Counted from the first letter of the stretch, positions 1-9,787 are shown. The stretch is 64,000 nt of DNA from Maribacter sp. MJ134 (GCF_003970695.1 NZ_CP034570.1:1488001-1552000); one strand, 5' to 3'. Program-made: numbers and translations. The notes: generated by a model from the sequence alone, not told the origin.

Positions 1-267
1 CTCATTCAAAAAATAGCCCTATTGTACGTCCCCTTCTACTTATGTACTTTAATCTGTGTTAATTTTTTGACGGCTTTAAATAAGAACAAATTTATGGCTT
101 GGGTTTCATTTTGGAATTTAATAACAAATTTAATTCTGAATATGGTTTTAATAAAAAAGTTTGGTGTTTATGGTCTAGTTTGGAGTACAACAATTGTATA
201 CATAATATCAAGTTTTATTTATTTAGGATATACTTACAAACAGTATAATTTGAACAGAGCTTTGTAA
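1..267 (+). CDS. C-terminal end of a Wzx-type polysaccharide flippase (partial)
   Basis: The reading frame is open from the first base, so this is the 3' end of a gene that starts outside the window; about 88 codons remain. The visible part is hydrophobic, with two to three predicted membrane segments separated by a short basic loop (AWVSFWNLITNLILN, then VYGLVWSTTIVYIISSFIYL). This is how the last helices of oligosaccharide flippases (MATE/MOP superfamily) look. The family moves undecaprenyl-linked repeat units across the inner membrane. The following glycosyltransferase and polymerase genes support the call. Too little is present for certainty; a polymerase or another multi-pass protein cannot be excluded. 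Confidence 0.55.
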   Translation, partial: LIQKIALLYVPFYLCTLICVNFLTALNKNKFMAWVSFWNLITNLILNMVLIKKFGVYGLVWSTTIVYIISSFIYLGYTYKQYNLNRAL

Positions 268-307
268 ATCAGGATAAAGGATATTCTAATTTTATTTATT
301 TAGTATC

Positions 308-1363
308 ATGAAAATAGATTTTATTATAGGCTCATTAAGTGGTGGTGGGGCGGAGAGAGTACTTGTTTTATTAGCAACTGAAATGGCCAAAACACATAAT
401 GTTACCATTATTACTTTTGGTGGTGATGACAAGTACACTATTGAAAATACGATAAAGCGGGTTAGTCTAGACAAATTTTCTATTCAAAATCACACTGTCA
501 GAAGGTATTTTGAACTTTATTCATTTTACAGAGATAAGAAGAATAGGCCTAATATCTTGATTTCATTTCTACCCACAATAAGTCTTGTCACCATCCCAAT
601 AAGTAGATTATTAGGTATTAAAATTATATGTTCAGAACATATTAATTACCTCCAAGTAGAAAATAAAGCGGTTAAATTCACTAGGAACAATGTATATAAG
701 TATGCCAATGCTTTAACCGTCCTTACCAATTTTGATAAAGATTATTATTTAAATAAAGGTATTAAGACCTTTGTAATGCCAAATCCCAGCACGTTCAAGG
801 TATTTCGCAAGGACAACCAAAGAAATAAAGAAATAATAGCCGTCGGCAACTTAGATAGGTATTATCATAAGGGCTTTGACAATTTAATTGATTTAATAAC
901 CCCTGTACTGCTTCAGTACCCTGATTGGAAATTACGAATCATAGGTTCTGGCGGTGAAGGAAAAGAATATTTACAAAGTCTAATAGGTAAAACTAAGCTA
1001 CAAGACCAAGTAATTTTTGATGGTTTCAGGAATGATGTAGATAAGATTATGCAATCTGCATCCATTTTTGTTTTATGTTCTAGATTTGAGGGTTTACCTA
1101 TGGTTTTACTTGAAGCAATGTCTCAAGGTATGGCCTGTATTGCCTATGATTGCAAAACAGGACCATCTGAAATGATTACGCACAATTATAACGGAATGCT
1201 GATAGAAGATCAAAACAAAACTGAGATGAAGAAAGGGCTTTTAGAATTAATATCTAATGAAAAACTTAGATATGATTTAGGCAACAAAGCATTAAAAGCG
1301 GTAGACAAATTTGCAATGCCCGTTATCTTGAAAAAATGGGAAGCAATTTTTAATAATTTGTAA
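308..1363 (+). CDS. GT4 family glycosyltransferase
   Basis: A 351-residue retaining glycosyltransferase of GT-B fold, probably cytoplasmic and acting at the membrane on a lipid-linked glycan. The N-terminus has the glycine-rich GSLSGGGAERV loop (residues 8-18) typical of GT4. The C-terminal half has the nucleotide-sugar E-x7-E motif EGLPMVLLE (E261 and E269). The length is normal. Its donor and acceptor cannot be read from sequence. The gene at 2606-3691 is a close paralogue (shared blocks GNLDR, HKGFDNLI, DWKLRIIG and EGLPMVLLEAMSQGM), so the two flank the polymerase gene as a probable duplication. The polymerase gene follows after 9 bases, suggesting one transcript. Confidence 0.9.
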   Translation: MKIDFIIGSLSGGGAERVLVLLATEMAKTHNVTIITFGGDDKYTIENTIKRVSLDKFSIQNHTVRRYFELYSFYRDKKNRPNILISFLPTISLVTIPISRLLGIKIICSEHINYLQVENKAVKFTRNNVYKYANALTVLTNFDKDYYLNKGIKTFVMPNPSTFKVFRKDNQRNKEIIAVGNLDRYYHKGFDNLIDLITPVLLQYPDWKLRIIGSGGEGKEYLQSLIGKTKLQDQVIFDGFRNDVDKIMQSASIFVLCSRFEGLPMVLLEAMSQGMACIAYDCKTGPSEMITHNYNGMLIEDQNKTEMKKGLLELISNEKLRYDLGNKALKAVDKFAMPVILKKWEAIFNNL

Positions 1364-1372
1364 TTTTAAAGT

Positions 1373-2563
1373 GTGAAAAGACTTGTGCTCATTTTGTTTA
1401 TTGTCCCATTTATATTTAGCTCCTTAAGTATACAGGCTTTTATTCAAAAATTTATTTCAGTAGGTATAAGCCAAGTGATTGCCTACATGAATGTTGGTCT
1501 AGTCCTTTTAGGTCTATTTCTTTATATTAAATTTCTTGAAATAAGACCGCTCCCGTCTACTTTAAAATATTGGTTCCTTTTTCTATGTGCTTTCTATAGT
1601 ATCGGCATCATAGGCAATATCAGGTTTAATACAGAAGTTCCATTTCTAAAGACCTTAATATCACCTATTTATTTAGTTGGCTATACTTTTTTCCTTTCAG
1701 ACAGGGAGTATAGAAAAGTTTTCGTCAATTGCGTGTTAATTACTTTTAGCTTAGCAAATATACTTCTGATTTATTTTAAATACATTAATTTTTCTTTAGA
1801 TGAAACCGATGGCATCGCTAGGTATTTGCTAGACCGGGCAGGAGGTGTTTATGGAGATGCTAACAATGCTGCAGTAGTTTGCCTTCTTTCTCTAGTATTT
1901 TTACATTACTATTATAAGCCACTCAAAATACAATTCAAAAGATTAAAATGGCTCTTAATGGCCATGACGGTCTATAGCTTACTTTTGACATTTTCTAAAA
2001 CCGGCTTAGTAGTATTATTACTGGTTGTACTTTTATCACAGTATAAATATTTTAATCCAAAAAAAATCTTTCTGATTATAGTGGTTATGCCGCTTCTCCT
2101 TTTTGGCTTGGTGAAGTTTGCATTGGAAAGCGATACACTATCTTCCGTACAAAAAGAGCGAATAGAGAACGTAGTAAACATAGTAACCCTAAATACTGAC
2201 AAGATAGAACTTTCCGGACGTGATGTTCTTTTCAAAAGAATGATGGAGTACGTTTATGAAAATCCTTTCCTAGGAAATGGAATCTATTTTTCTGATCTTA
2301 TCAGAGGGCATAATACTATATTCGGTGTTTGGGCAGATGCTGGTATAATCAGCTTTATTCTATTTCTTTTCCTTTTATTTAACTATTACAAGGAAGCTTT
2401 TTCATCTTCTTTAGAATTACGATATTTCTCTTGGTCCGTACTATTAATTTTAACAATTTTCATGTTAAGCCTACAAACAATCATTAACCAACCTTATCTT
2501 ATTGTTCTATTCTCCTTTCTTTCCTTTGAATTACAAACAACCTCTATACTGAAATTAAAATAA
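1373..2563 (+). CDS. O-antigen polymerase / ligase-like membrane protein (Wzy type)
   Basis: A 396-residue polytopic membrane protein with about ten to twelve hydrophobic segments. It has a larger hydrophilic stretch near residues 255-320 with the ENPFLGNGIYFSDLIRGHN region. A conserved NPFLGxG followed by a HN pair in the big periplasmic loop is usual in the O-antigen ligase/polymerase (Wzy_C) family. Such proteins join lipid-linked repeat units or transfer finished glycan in the periplasm. The start is GTG, chosen because no ATG lies upstream in frame after the previous stop and the first hydrophobic segment begins at once. Polymerase and ligase cannot be separated by sequence; its place between glycosyltransferases favours polymerase. 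Confidence 0.75.
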   Translation: MKRLVLILFIVPFIFSSLSIQAFIQKFISVGISQVIAYMNVGLVLLGLFLYIKFLEIRPLPSTLKYWFLFLCAFYSIGIIGNIRFNTEVPFLKTLISPIYLVGYTFFLSDREYRKVFVNCVLITFSLANILLIYFKYINFSLDETDGIARYLLDRAGGVYGDANNAAVVCLLSLVFLHYYYKPLKIQFKRLKWLLMAMTVYSLLLTFSKTGLVVLLLVVLLSQYKYFNPKKIFLIIVVMPLLLFGLVKFALESDTLSSVQKERIENVVNIVTLNTDKIELSGRDVLFKRMMEYVYENPFLGNGIYFSDLIRGHNTIFGVWADAGIISFILFLFLLFNYYKEAFSSSLELRYFSWSVLLILTIFMLSLQTIINQPYLIVLFSFLSFELQTTSILKLK

Positions 2564-2605
2564 TTACGTTCTAAAGAAGTATTTTGACCTACCAATAGTT
2601 GAGAA

Positions 2606-3691
2606 ATGTCCAGATTAAAAATAGACTTTATAATAAGTAAAATGTCATCCGGTGGAGCTGAGAGAGTTGTGGCAAATCTAGCAAATTATTTTGCAGAAAA
2701 TTCCTATACAGTTAGAGTTGTTACTTTTTATGGTGATGATCACTATAGTTTGAACAAGTCAATTGATAGGATTAAACTTCACAATAAAGGAATCATTAAG
2801 TCTGTCTTGGTAAATGGTTTTATAAATCTTATTAAATTTTATTCTAAAGCAACTAACAGGCCTACCGTCATAAGTTCACATATTGATATGTTAGGAATAG
2901 TAACAATTCCTATTGCAAGATTATATAATATCAAAATCATTGTATCTGAACACTTTAATCATAAATTCCCGGTTTACCACCCTCTTAGGAACTTTCTGTG
3001 GAACAAACTTTATAAATATCCAAATGCTGTAACTGTTTTAACTGAGTATGACCTTTCGTTTTTTAGACAAAGAGCTAAAAAGGTTATAGTCATGGAGAAT
3101 CCCTGCTCATTTTCTATTAATCAGTCAAAAACCGAAATCAGGGATAAAACTATATTGGCTATTGGCAATCTTGATCGTTTGGAGCACAAGGGCTTTGATA
3201 ATCTAATCAAAATAGCTCAAAATGTTTTACCAAAAAACCCCGATTGGAAACTAAGGATTATTGGTCCTGGTGATTCCGGAAGGATTAAACTGGAAAGGAT
3301 GATAGAAGCATCGAATATGGAGCGTTACATTGAGCTATTGGGTTTCAGAGATGATATACAGTCTCTAATGTCTACATCCTCTATTTTTATACTTAGTTCT
3401 AGAAATGAAGGTCTTCCTATGGTTTTGTTAGAAGCTATGTCCCAAGGAATGTCATGTATTGCCTATAATTGTGTTTCAGGACCTTCTGATATCATAGATA
3501 ATAATATAAACGGGATTTTGGTAGAAGATCAAAATCTTTACAAAATGTCTCAAGAATTAGACAGCCTAATTAAAAATCCAAAAAAACGTAATGAATTAAT
3601 TATAAATTCCACGAGTACTCTAGAGAGATTCTCTATCAAAAGTGTTGGAAGCAAATGGGAACGTTTAATAGAACAGTTAATAGCATCATAA
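2606..3691 (+). CDS. GT4 family glycosyltransferase (paralogue of 308-1363)
   Basis: A 361-residue GT-B glycosyltransferase. The N-terminal SSGGAERVVANLA loop and the E-x7-E motif EGLPMVLLE (E268 and E276) are intact. It shares long blocks with the protein at 308-1363, including GNLDR, HKGFDNLI, DWKLRIIG and EAMSQGM. The two probably came from one duplication and may add related sugars. The gene lies 42 bases after the polymerase gene and only 4 bases before the next glycosyltransferase, so it is likely part of the same operon. Substrate unknown. Confidence 0.9.
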   Translation: MSRLKIDFIISKMSSGGAERVVANLANYFAENSYTVRVVTFYGDDHYSLNKSIDRIKLHNKGIIKSVLVNGFINLIKFYSKATNRPTVISSHIDMLGIVTIPIARLYNIKIIVSEHFNHKFPVYHPLRNFLWNKLYKYPNAVTVLTEYDLSFFRQRAKKVIVMENPCSFSINQSKTEIRDKTILAIGNLDRLEHKGFDNLIKIAQNVLPKNPDWKLRIIGPGDSGRIKLERMIEASNMERYIELLGFRDDIQSLMSTSSIFILSSRNEGLPMVLLEAMSQGMSCIAYNCVSGPSDIIDNNINGILVEDQNLYKMSQELDSLIKNPKKRNELIINSTSTLERFSIKSVGSKWERLIEQLIAS

Positions 3692-3695
3692 GGAC

Positions 3696-4796
3696 ATGGC
3701 CAAACTTTTTCATTATTTAACGATACTTCCAACAGATAGTCTTGGCGGAGGAGCAGAGCAACTGCTTTACAACGTATTTGAATATCACACTACAAATAAT
3801 AAAATATGTAAAATTATATTTCTCAGTAAAAAAAAATCGGGAAGATGGGAAACCTTAAAGAACAAAGCGGAAATAACATATTTACCTTTTAATAATGTTT
3901 ATCTAGGTTATTTATTCATAATCCCAATTTTACTGAAAATTAATTTAACTACTACGGTAGAAAAAACGTTCACCTCGCAAACACTTATTAATAGTCTCCT
4001 AGGCTTATTAAAGCGGGTGGGCTTTTTCAAAAAGACAAAGGTTATTGCTCGGGAGTCAAATTCCATCTTTCATTTACTCAGCGGTAAAAAACTAAGAATG
4101 TATAAAAATGCATATAAGATTGGCTACCCAGGTGTTGATTTAGTAATATGCCAAACTAGTTATATGAAAGCGGAGCTCATAAAAGGGATGCCATGGATGC
4201 AAGATAAACTAAAGATTATTGTTCTGAACAATCCAATTAATATTGATTTGATAAAGAAAAATGCCAAAAAGGTTTTGACCACTAAATTACCTGAAAAATT
4301 CTTGGTTGCTGCCGGAAGATTAGCTCCTGTAAAAGGTTTTGATATTTTAATTCCTGCCTTTAAAAGACTTTTGAGAGATTTTCCTCAATTAAAATTATTG
4401 ATACTGGGTGAAGGAAATGAGCGAAAGAGATTAGAACGCATAATTTCTTCAGAATCCCTGCAGGATAAGGTAATATTAATTGGTTTTGTCAATAATGTTT
4501 ATCCTTATTTTAGGGATGCTGAAATGTGTGTAATGTCATCACGCATAGAAGGCTTTCCCAATGTGTTATTACAGATGATGTCTCAAAACCAAAAAGTTGT
4601 TACTACTTTAAGTGCAGGAGATATAGAAAAAATAGATGGTCTTTACACTTGTGAAACCAACAACATAAGCGCCCTTGCGGCCACGATGAGAAATTGTCTT
4701 AGTGCGGATTTAAAGGAAAATCGCTTAAAATTTGATTTAAACCTGAATAAAAGAACAATCGAAAATTTTGTTGATTCCATCTTATTGGAATTATAA
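3696..4796 (+). CDS. GT4 family glycosyltransferase with E-x7-Q variant motif
   Basis: A 366-residue GT-B protein with a glycine-rich N-terminal loop (DSLGGGAEQLLYNVF), a VAAGRLAPVKGFDILI block typical of the GT4 donor domain, and the signature region EGFPNVLLQ. The second acidic residue of the E-x7-E motif is glutamine here (E285, Q293). Q variants occur in some active GT4 subfamilies, so loss of function should not be assumed. It starts 4 bases after the previous gene and ends 16 bases before the amidotransferase gene. Substrate unknown. Confidence 0.87.
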   Translation: MAKLFHYLTILPTDSLGGGAEQLLYNVFEYHTTNNKICKIIFLSKKKSGRWETLKNKAEITYLPFNNVYLGYLFIIPILLKINLTTTVEKTFTSQTLINSLLGLLKRVGFFKKTKVIARESNSIFHLLSGKKLRMYKNAYKIGYPGVDLVICQTSYMKAELIKGMPWMQDKLKIIVLNNPINIDLIKKNAKKVLTTKLPEKFLVAAGRLAPVKGFDILIPAFKRLLRDFPQLKLLILGEGNERKRLERIISSESLQDKVILIGFVNNVYPYFRDAEMCVMSSRIEGFPNVLLQMMSQNQKVVTTLSAGDIEKIDGLYTCETNNISALAATMRNCLSADLKENRLKFDLNLNKRTIENFVDSILLEL

Positions 4797-4812
4797 ATAA
4801 TAACTGAATTTT

Positions 4813-6660
4813 ATGTGTGGAATTTATGGAACAACCATTCCCTATGAGGAAATAGATGTTTTAGATAAGCTAAAAAGAACCTCCTTTAGAGGTCCTGACC
4901 AATTGGGATTCGAAAAAATAGAAAAGCAAGGTCATAATGTTAGTTTTGGACATAACCGTTTATCTATAATAGATTTAGACCCAAGATCTAATCAACCATT
5001 CCGCTACATGCAAAAAACACATATAGTTTTCAATGGTGAAATATTTAATTTTAGGGCCATAAGGGATAATTTAGAGAAAGAAGGGTATGTATTTAATACC
5101 ACTAGCGATACGGAGGTAGTCTGTGCGGCATATGAACTTTATGGTGAAGACTGCGTAAACCATTTTAATGGAATGTTTGCTTTTGTAATTTACGATAAGG
5201 GAAACAATAAATTTTTTGGAGCCAGAGATAGGTTAGGCCAGAAGCCTTTTTACTATTACCATAAGGGATTAGACTTTGAATTTTCAAGTCAAATATCTTC
5301 TATACAATTAAAACATTCTGGTTTAAGCATTTCTAAAGCATCTATAGAAAGTTATCTAATGTGGGGCTATGTACCAGACACAAAAAGTATATTTAATGAA
5401 ATAGCTACGTTGCCGGCTGGTCATTCATTTCAATTTTATTTGGAATCAGGGGAACTTAGCATCAAGCAATACTGGGATATAGATACTTCAGGAGAACAGA
5501 ACTTTAACAAGAACTACATAACGGCATTAGGGGACTTGGAAGAATTATTGACTGATTCAGTGAGATTAAGATTATTTGCAGATGTTCCAGTGGGCATATT
5601 TCTATCTGGTGGTGTAGATTCCTCCCTTATCGCAGCTCTGGCTTCAAAAGGCACTTCCGAAAAAGTAAAAACCTTCTCGGTTAAATTTGATAATAAGAAA
5701 TTAGATGAAAGCGAATATGCCACCAAAGTGGCTTCCCATTTAAGAACTGAACATACTACTATAGAATGTGACTATAAAGAGGGGTTAGATTTAATTGAAA
5801 ACTTTAGTTATTATTATGACGAGCCATTTTCAGATTCTTCTGCCCTACCCTCTATGCTACTTGCAAAGCATACCAAAAAACATGTTACTGTAGCACTATC
5901 AGGAGACGGAGGAGATGAACTATTTTTAGGCTACCAACGCTATAATTGGATGAAATATATCTCAAATATTTATGCGCTCCCTAATTTCTTAAGAGCTCCA
6001 TTTGCTAAAGTAATAGAACGACTTCCCAATTATAGATTAAATACAATTGCACATGTACTAAATCAGAATAATATCAATGAGGCGTACATGTCTACAATGT
6101 CCAATCCATCTGCAGGATGGTTAAAACAGGATTTGAGCTATGACAATATTAACTCATCCTATTTATTCAATAAAAATAAATCCAATCTAGAAAGAGTCTC
6201 TGATTTTGATATAAAAACCTATTTAAATTTAGATATCAATACCAAGGTTGATAGGGCATCAATGGCAAATTCTTTAGAGGTACGTTCTCCATTAATGGAT
6301 TATAGAGTTGTTGAGTTTGCAAAAAAGCTACCTACTTCTTTTAAATTTAAGGGTAATAATCAAAAAAGGATTTTAAAAGATGTCCTTTATAAGTACGTGC
6401 CCAAGAATTATTTCGACAGACCTAAAGCCGGCTTTACGATGCCCTTTAAAGATTGGTTCAGAGATGAACTCAAAAGCTATGTTCTAGATGAATTAAATGA
6501 AGAGAGCCTGGCCGCTCTACCCTGCATTAGACCAAAAGAAGTTTTACGGATAATAGAAGATCATATGAATGGTAGTTCTAATAATTATACCTTAATTTGG
6601 AGACTTTTAGTTCTGAAACAGTGGTTAAAATCCAATGGTTCAGGTTTCGTTATAACTTAA
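4813..6660 (+). CDS. asnB: Asparagine synthase (glutamine-hydrolysing) type amidotransferase
   Basis: A 615-residue, two-domain amidotransferase. The N-terminal class II glutaminase domain (about 1-200) begins MCGIYG, so Cys2 becomes the nucleophile after methionine removal; the glutamine-pocket motifs HNRLSI (48-53) and FNGEIFN (73-79) are present. The synthase domain follows, with the PP-loop LSGGVDSS near residues 264-272 for ATP binding. Classical AsnB makes asparagine, but copies inside surface-polysaccharide loci are common and are thought to amidate uronic acids or similar carboxyl groups of the glycan. Its position between glycosyltransferase genes supports that role here. Housekeeping asparagine synthesis remains possible. 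No key residue is missing. Confidence 0.9.
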   Translation: MCGIYGTTIPYEEIDVLDKLKRTSFRGPDQLGFEKIEKQGHNVSFGHNRLSIIDLDPRSNQPFRYMQKTHIVFNGEIFNFRAIRDNLEKEGYVFNTTSDTEVVCAAYELYGEDCVNHFNGMFAFVIYDKGNNKFFGARDRLGQKPFYYYHKGLDFEFSSQISSIQLKHSGLSISKASIESYLMWGYVPDTKSIFNEIATLPAGHSFQFYLESGELSIKQYWDIDTSGEQNFNKNYITALGDLEELLTDSVRLRLFADVPVGIFLSGGVDSSLIAALASKGTSEKVKTFSVKFDNKKLDESEYATKVASHLRTEHTTIECDYKEGLDLIENFSYYYDEPFSDSSALPSMLLAKHTKKHVTVALSGDGGDELFLGYQRYNWMKYISNIYALPNFLRAPFAKVIERLPNYRLNTIAHVLNQNNINEAYMSTMSNPSAGWLKQDLSYDNINSSYLFNKNKSNLERVSDFDIKTYLNLDINTKVDRASMANSLEVRSPLMDYRVVEFAKKLPTSFKFKGNNQKRILKDVLYKYVPKNYFDRPKAGFTMPFKDWFRDELKSYVLDELNEESLAALPCIRPKEVLRIIEDHMNGSSNNYTLIWRLLVLKQWLKSNGSGFVIT

Positions 6661-6704
6661 AGATTCCCATTAAACAAACAATGTTATAGTCTGTCTACAA
6701 TCAT

Positions 6705-7883
6705 ATGAATCAAAAATTAATACGAGTAACCACAGTCCCCGCATCTCTTGGTGGTCTTTTAAGAGGTCAGCTTAAGTTTATGAGTAACCATTACGAAGTT
6801 CTTGGCGTGTCCTCTGCAATTTGCGGCGCTAAGACTGCGTTTATAGATGTTCTTGAAAATGTAGGTAAGGAACAAGGTTGCAGGGTTTTTGCAGTGGAGA
6901 TGACCAGACAGATTACACCTATTGCCGATTTAAAAGCAACATGGAAACTTTATAGACTTTTTAAGCGAGAAAAGCCATTTATTGTACACACACATACTCC
7001 TAAAGCAGGGACATTAGGAATGATAGCTGCTTATTTAGCTAAGGTTCCTCATAGACTACACACCATAGCGGGTTTACCACTGCTGGTCGCCAAAGGAAGA
7101 AAAAGAACATTACTGAATATCGTAGAAAAATTAACTTATTCGTGCTCTACACGCATCTATCCAAATTCTTTTGGTCTAAGAGATATCATAATCGAAAATA
7201 ACTTTACAAGAGAAGAAAAGTTAAAGGTAATTGGGAATGGTAGTTCAAATGGTATCGATACTTCTTTTTTTGACCCGCAGCTCATTAAGGATGATACTAA
7301 AAAAGAGTTAAAGGTCAAATTAGGAATTTCTGATAAAGATTTTGTTTTCGTCTTTGTAGGTAGATTGGTAACAGATAAAGGTATGAATGAGCTGGCACAA
7401 GCCTTTGATATCCTATCAAAAGAAATTTCGAACATTAGATTAGTCCTAGTGGGCTCTCGAGAAAACGAATTAGACCCGCTACTAGCGTCTTCTGAAAAAA
7501 TTCTTGAATCCAATAGTAGTATTATAGCGGTAGGTACCCAAGCAGATGTTCGCCCGTTCTATGCTATTGCAGATTATCTCGTTTTTCCCAGTTACCGAGA
7601 AGGCTTTCCTAACGTAGTAATGGAAGCTGGTTCTATGGGATTACCCAGTATTGTTTCTAACATAAATGGTTGTAACGAAATTATTATAGAAAACGAAAAT
7701 GGACATATAGTTCCTGTTAGTGATATGGAGGCATTATTGAAATCTATGAGAAATGTTGTAACCTTGCATATGAATAATCAAGGACTTGTTCCGGACCAAA
7801 TCAGAAAACTAATAATTTCTAGATATAGCCGATCATTCATTTGGAACGAGATTTTGAAAGAATACAAATTATTGGAAAAATAG
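6705..7883 (+). CDS. GT4 family glycosyltransferase
   Basis: A 392-residue GT-B glycosyltransferase. The first domain has the HTHTPKAGTLGMIAA segment seen in the branch of GT4 that includes N,N'-diacetylbacillosaminyl-lipid alpha-1,3-GalNAc transferases (PglA-like). The donor domain has FVFVGRLVTDKGMNEL and an intact EGFPNVVME motif (E299 and E307). PglA-like enzymes add the second sugar to an undecaprenyl-linked primer. A PglC-like primer enzyme lies 1.3 kb downstream, which fits such a role, but that is inference. It follows the amidotransferase gene after 44 bases. Confidence 0.88.
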   Translation: MNQKLIRVTTVPASLGGLLRGQLKFMSNHYEVLGVSSAICGAKTAFIDVLENVGKEQGCRVFAVEMTRQITPIADLKATWKLYRLFKREKPFIVHTHTPKAGTLGMIAAYLAKVPHRLHTIAGLPLLVAKGRKRTLLNIVEKLTYSCSTRIYPNSFGLRDIIIENNFTREEKLKVIGNGSSNGIDTSFFDPQLIKDDTKKELKVKLGISDKDFVFVFVGRLVTDKGMNELAQAFDILSKEISNIRLVLVGSRENELDPLLASSEKILESNSSIIAVGTQADVRPFYAIADYLVFPSYREGFPNVVMEAGSMGLPSIVSNINGCNEIIIENENGHIVPVSDMEALLKSMRNVVTLHMNNQGLVPDQIRKLIISRYSRSFIWNEILKEYKLLEK

Positions 7884-8018
7884 CCTAGTTTCAGAAGCAT
7901 AGATTCCCCAGTTTTTAAAATCATTTGACAAAATTTTTATCGAACATCGTTTGGTATAGTTAATTTTCAAAAATTATGAAATGAATTTGAAATAAAGACG
8001 TTTTAAAAAAGGGATTTA

Positions 8019-9155
8019 ATGCAACCATGTACCATGAGAATAGTTTTTCTTTTAAGTAGAATAGAACAAAGCGGCGTTACCACACACACCATAGATTTAG
8101 CAAGGGGCTTGATAGATATGGGTCATCAGGTTTGTCTCATTACTGGAGGAAAAATATTGGATGGCACAAATAGAGTAGATGATTTTTATCGGGAATTTGA
8201 AGATATGGGAGTTACCATAAAAGAATTTGACACCCCTCGGGGCTCAATTCTAAAAAAAACCTATTTATCTATTACCTCAATTTTAAAAGTAATAAAAGAT
8301 ATAAAAGCTTACACTCCGGATGTAGTTCACAGCCAATCTCCTTATATGACCTTTATTCCGTGGTTAATGGGAATAAAATATACAACGACACTTCATATTT
8401 TGTATTTGAAAAAAAACTTCAAATTCAAAAACCCTACGCATTTAATAGCTATTAGCCAAGAGTCTTACGAATTCAGTAAAAAAACTTTTGGAATATTAGA
8501 CAAGAATATTTCCCTTATTCATCATGGTGTTTCATCTCGTTATGCGGAAACTATAGATGATACAGAAAAAATAGCACTAAAAAATAAACTCGGTATTCCC
8601 GGTGAAAAACTTGTTATAGGTTTTGCCGGTAGTATATCTCTGAGAAAAGGCAGTGATATTTTAACGGCTGCATTATCAGAAATTAAGAAAGAGGTGAGAG
8701 ATAAAATTAAATTTGTTTTTCTGGGTGGTGTGCAAGGCAGTGAAGAATACTTATGGCTAAAAAAATTGGTTAAGGAAGCACAGATAGAGGATATTTTCAT
8801 CTATGTGCCTTTTGAAGATCCTAAACCATTCTACGATATCTTTGATATTTTTGTATTACCCTCCAGAATGGAATCATTCCCTTTAGTAACACTAGAGGCG
8901 ATGATGAGTCAGTGCTGCCCCATTAGAAGCAATACGGAAGGGGCCTATGAACAAATAGACCATGGTGTAAACGGTATGTTATTCGAAAATGAGAATGTAC
9001 AAGAGCTCACAGAAACCCTCAATGAACTTATACAAAATTCTGACCTACGCAAAAGACTTGGAACTGCAGCCAAGCAAAAGGCATTAGAGGAATTTACCAT
9101 ACCGGTTATGACAAATAAAACCTTGCAGGTTTATGAAAAAATAAGACTTAATTAA
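8019..9155 (+). CDS. GT4 family glycosyltransferase
   Basis: A 378-residue GT-B glycosyltransferase with a GVTTHTIDLARGL N-terminal block, the donor-domain segment IGFAGSISLRKGSDIL and an intact ESFPLVTLE motif (E285 and E293). Two starts are possible: the ATG at 8019 or the ATG at 8034, which gives MRIVFLLSR, the usual first strand. A purine-rich AAGGGA about 7 bases before 8019 favours the longer form. A gap of 135 bases before it is the largest inside block A before the FemAB gene and could hold a promoter. The sugar transferase gene follows after 11 bases. Confidence 0.88.
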   Translation: MQPCTMRIVFLLSRIEQSGVTTHTIDLARGLIDMGHQVCLITGGKILDGTNRVDDFYREFEDMGVTIKEFDTPRGSILKKTYLSITSILKVIKDIKAYTPDVVHSQSPYMTFIPWLMGIKYTTTLHILYLKKNFKFKNPTHLIAISQESYEFSKKTFGILDKNISLIHHGVSSRYAETIDDTEKIALKNKLGIPGEKLVIGFAGSISLRKGSDILTAALSEIKKEVRDKIKFVFLGGVQGSEEYLWLKKLVKEAQIEDIFIYVPFEDPKPFYDIFDIFVLPSRMESFPLVTLEAMMSQCCPIRSNTEGAYEQIDHGVNGMLFENENVQELTETLNELIQNSDLRKRLGTAAKQKALEEFTIPVMTNKTLQVYEKIRLN

Positions 9156-9166
9156 AATAAGTATGA

Positions 9167-9787
9167 ATGTATAGGCTTTTTTTAAAAAGGATTCTAGATT
9201 TTATGTTTGCAATTTTTATCCTCGTGGTACTTGCGCCTGTAATACTAACCGTTCTGGTTGTACTAAGTATTCATCACAAAGGAAAACCGTTTTTTGTACA
9301 AGCCAGACCAGGAAAAAATGAACGCATCTTTCACTTGATTAAGTTTAAGACAATGACTGATGCTAGGGATGAACAGGGAATGCCGCTACCGGATAAGGAA
9401 AGGTTAACCAATATTGGCAAATTCATTAGAAAGACTTCTTTAGATGAGCTTCCTCAAATTTTAAACGTTCTAAAAGGTGATATGAGTTTTATAGGACCAC
9501 GCCCCCTATTGCCCAAATACTTAAATTTTTATACGGAAAACGAAAAAAAGAGACATTGTGTGCTTCCAGGAATTACAGGCTTAGCCCAAGTTTCTGGGAG
9601 AAACAATATAAACTGGGACGACAAACTGGCATTTGATGTAAACTATGTTGATCAGTTATCATTAAAACTAGACATTAAGATATTCTTTAAAACCATTAAA
9701 AATGTTCTTTCATCACGGGATGTAATTGTTGATGCAGGGACCGTAATATCAGATTTAGATGCATATAGATCAAAAGCAAAAGCTTAA
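9167..9787 (+). CDS. PglC-like initiating undecaprenyl-phosphate sugar phosphotransferase
   Basis: A 206-residue monotopic phosphoglycosyltransferase. It has one N-terminal membrane segment (about 10-32), then the family signatures KFKTM (about 64-68), DELPQILNVLKGDMSFIGPRP (split as DELPQ and GDMSFIGPRP, about 92-113) and PGITGLAQVSGR. Short members like this (about 200 residues) correspond to the catalytic core and include PglC. They move a phospho-sugar from UDP-sugar to undecaprenyl phosphate and so begin the repeat unit at the inner membrane. The formyltransferase gene overlaps its last 29 bases. A second enzyme of this kind is at 29751-30341. Confidence 0.92.
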   Translation: MYRLFLKRILDFMFAIFILVVLAPVILTVLVVLSIHHKGKPFFVQARPGKNERIFHLIKFKTMTDARDEQGMPLPDKERLTNIGKFIRKTSLDELPQILNVLKGDMSFIGPRPLLPKYLNFYTENEKKRHCVLPGITGLAQVSGRNNINWDDKLAFDVNYVDQLSLKLDIKIFFKTIKNVLSSRDVIVDAGTVISDLDAYRSKAKA

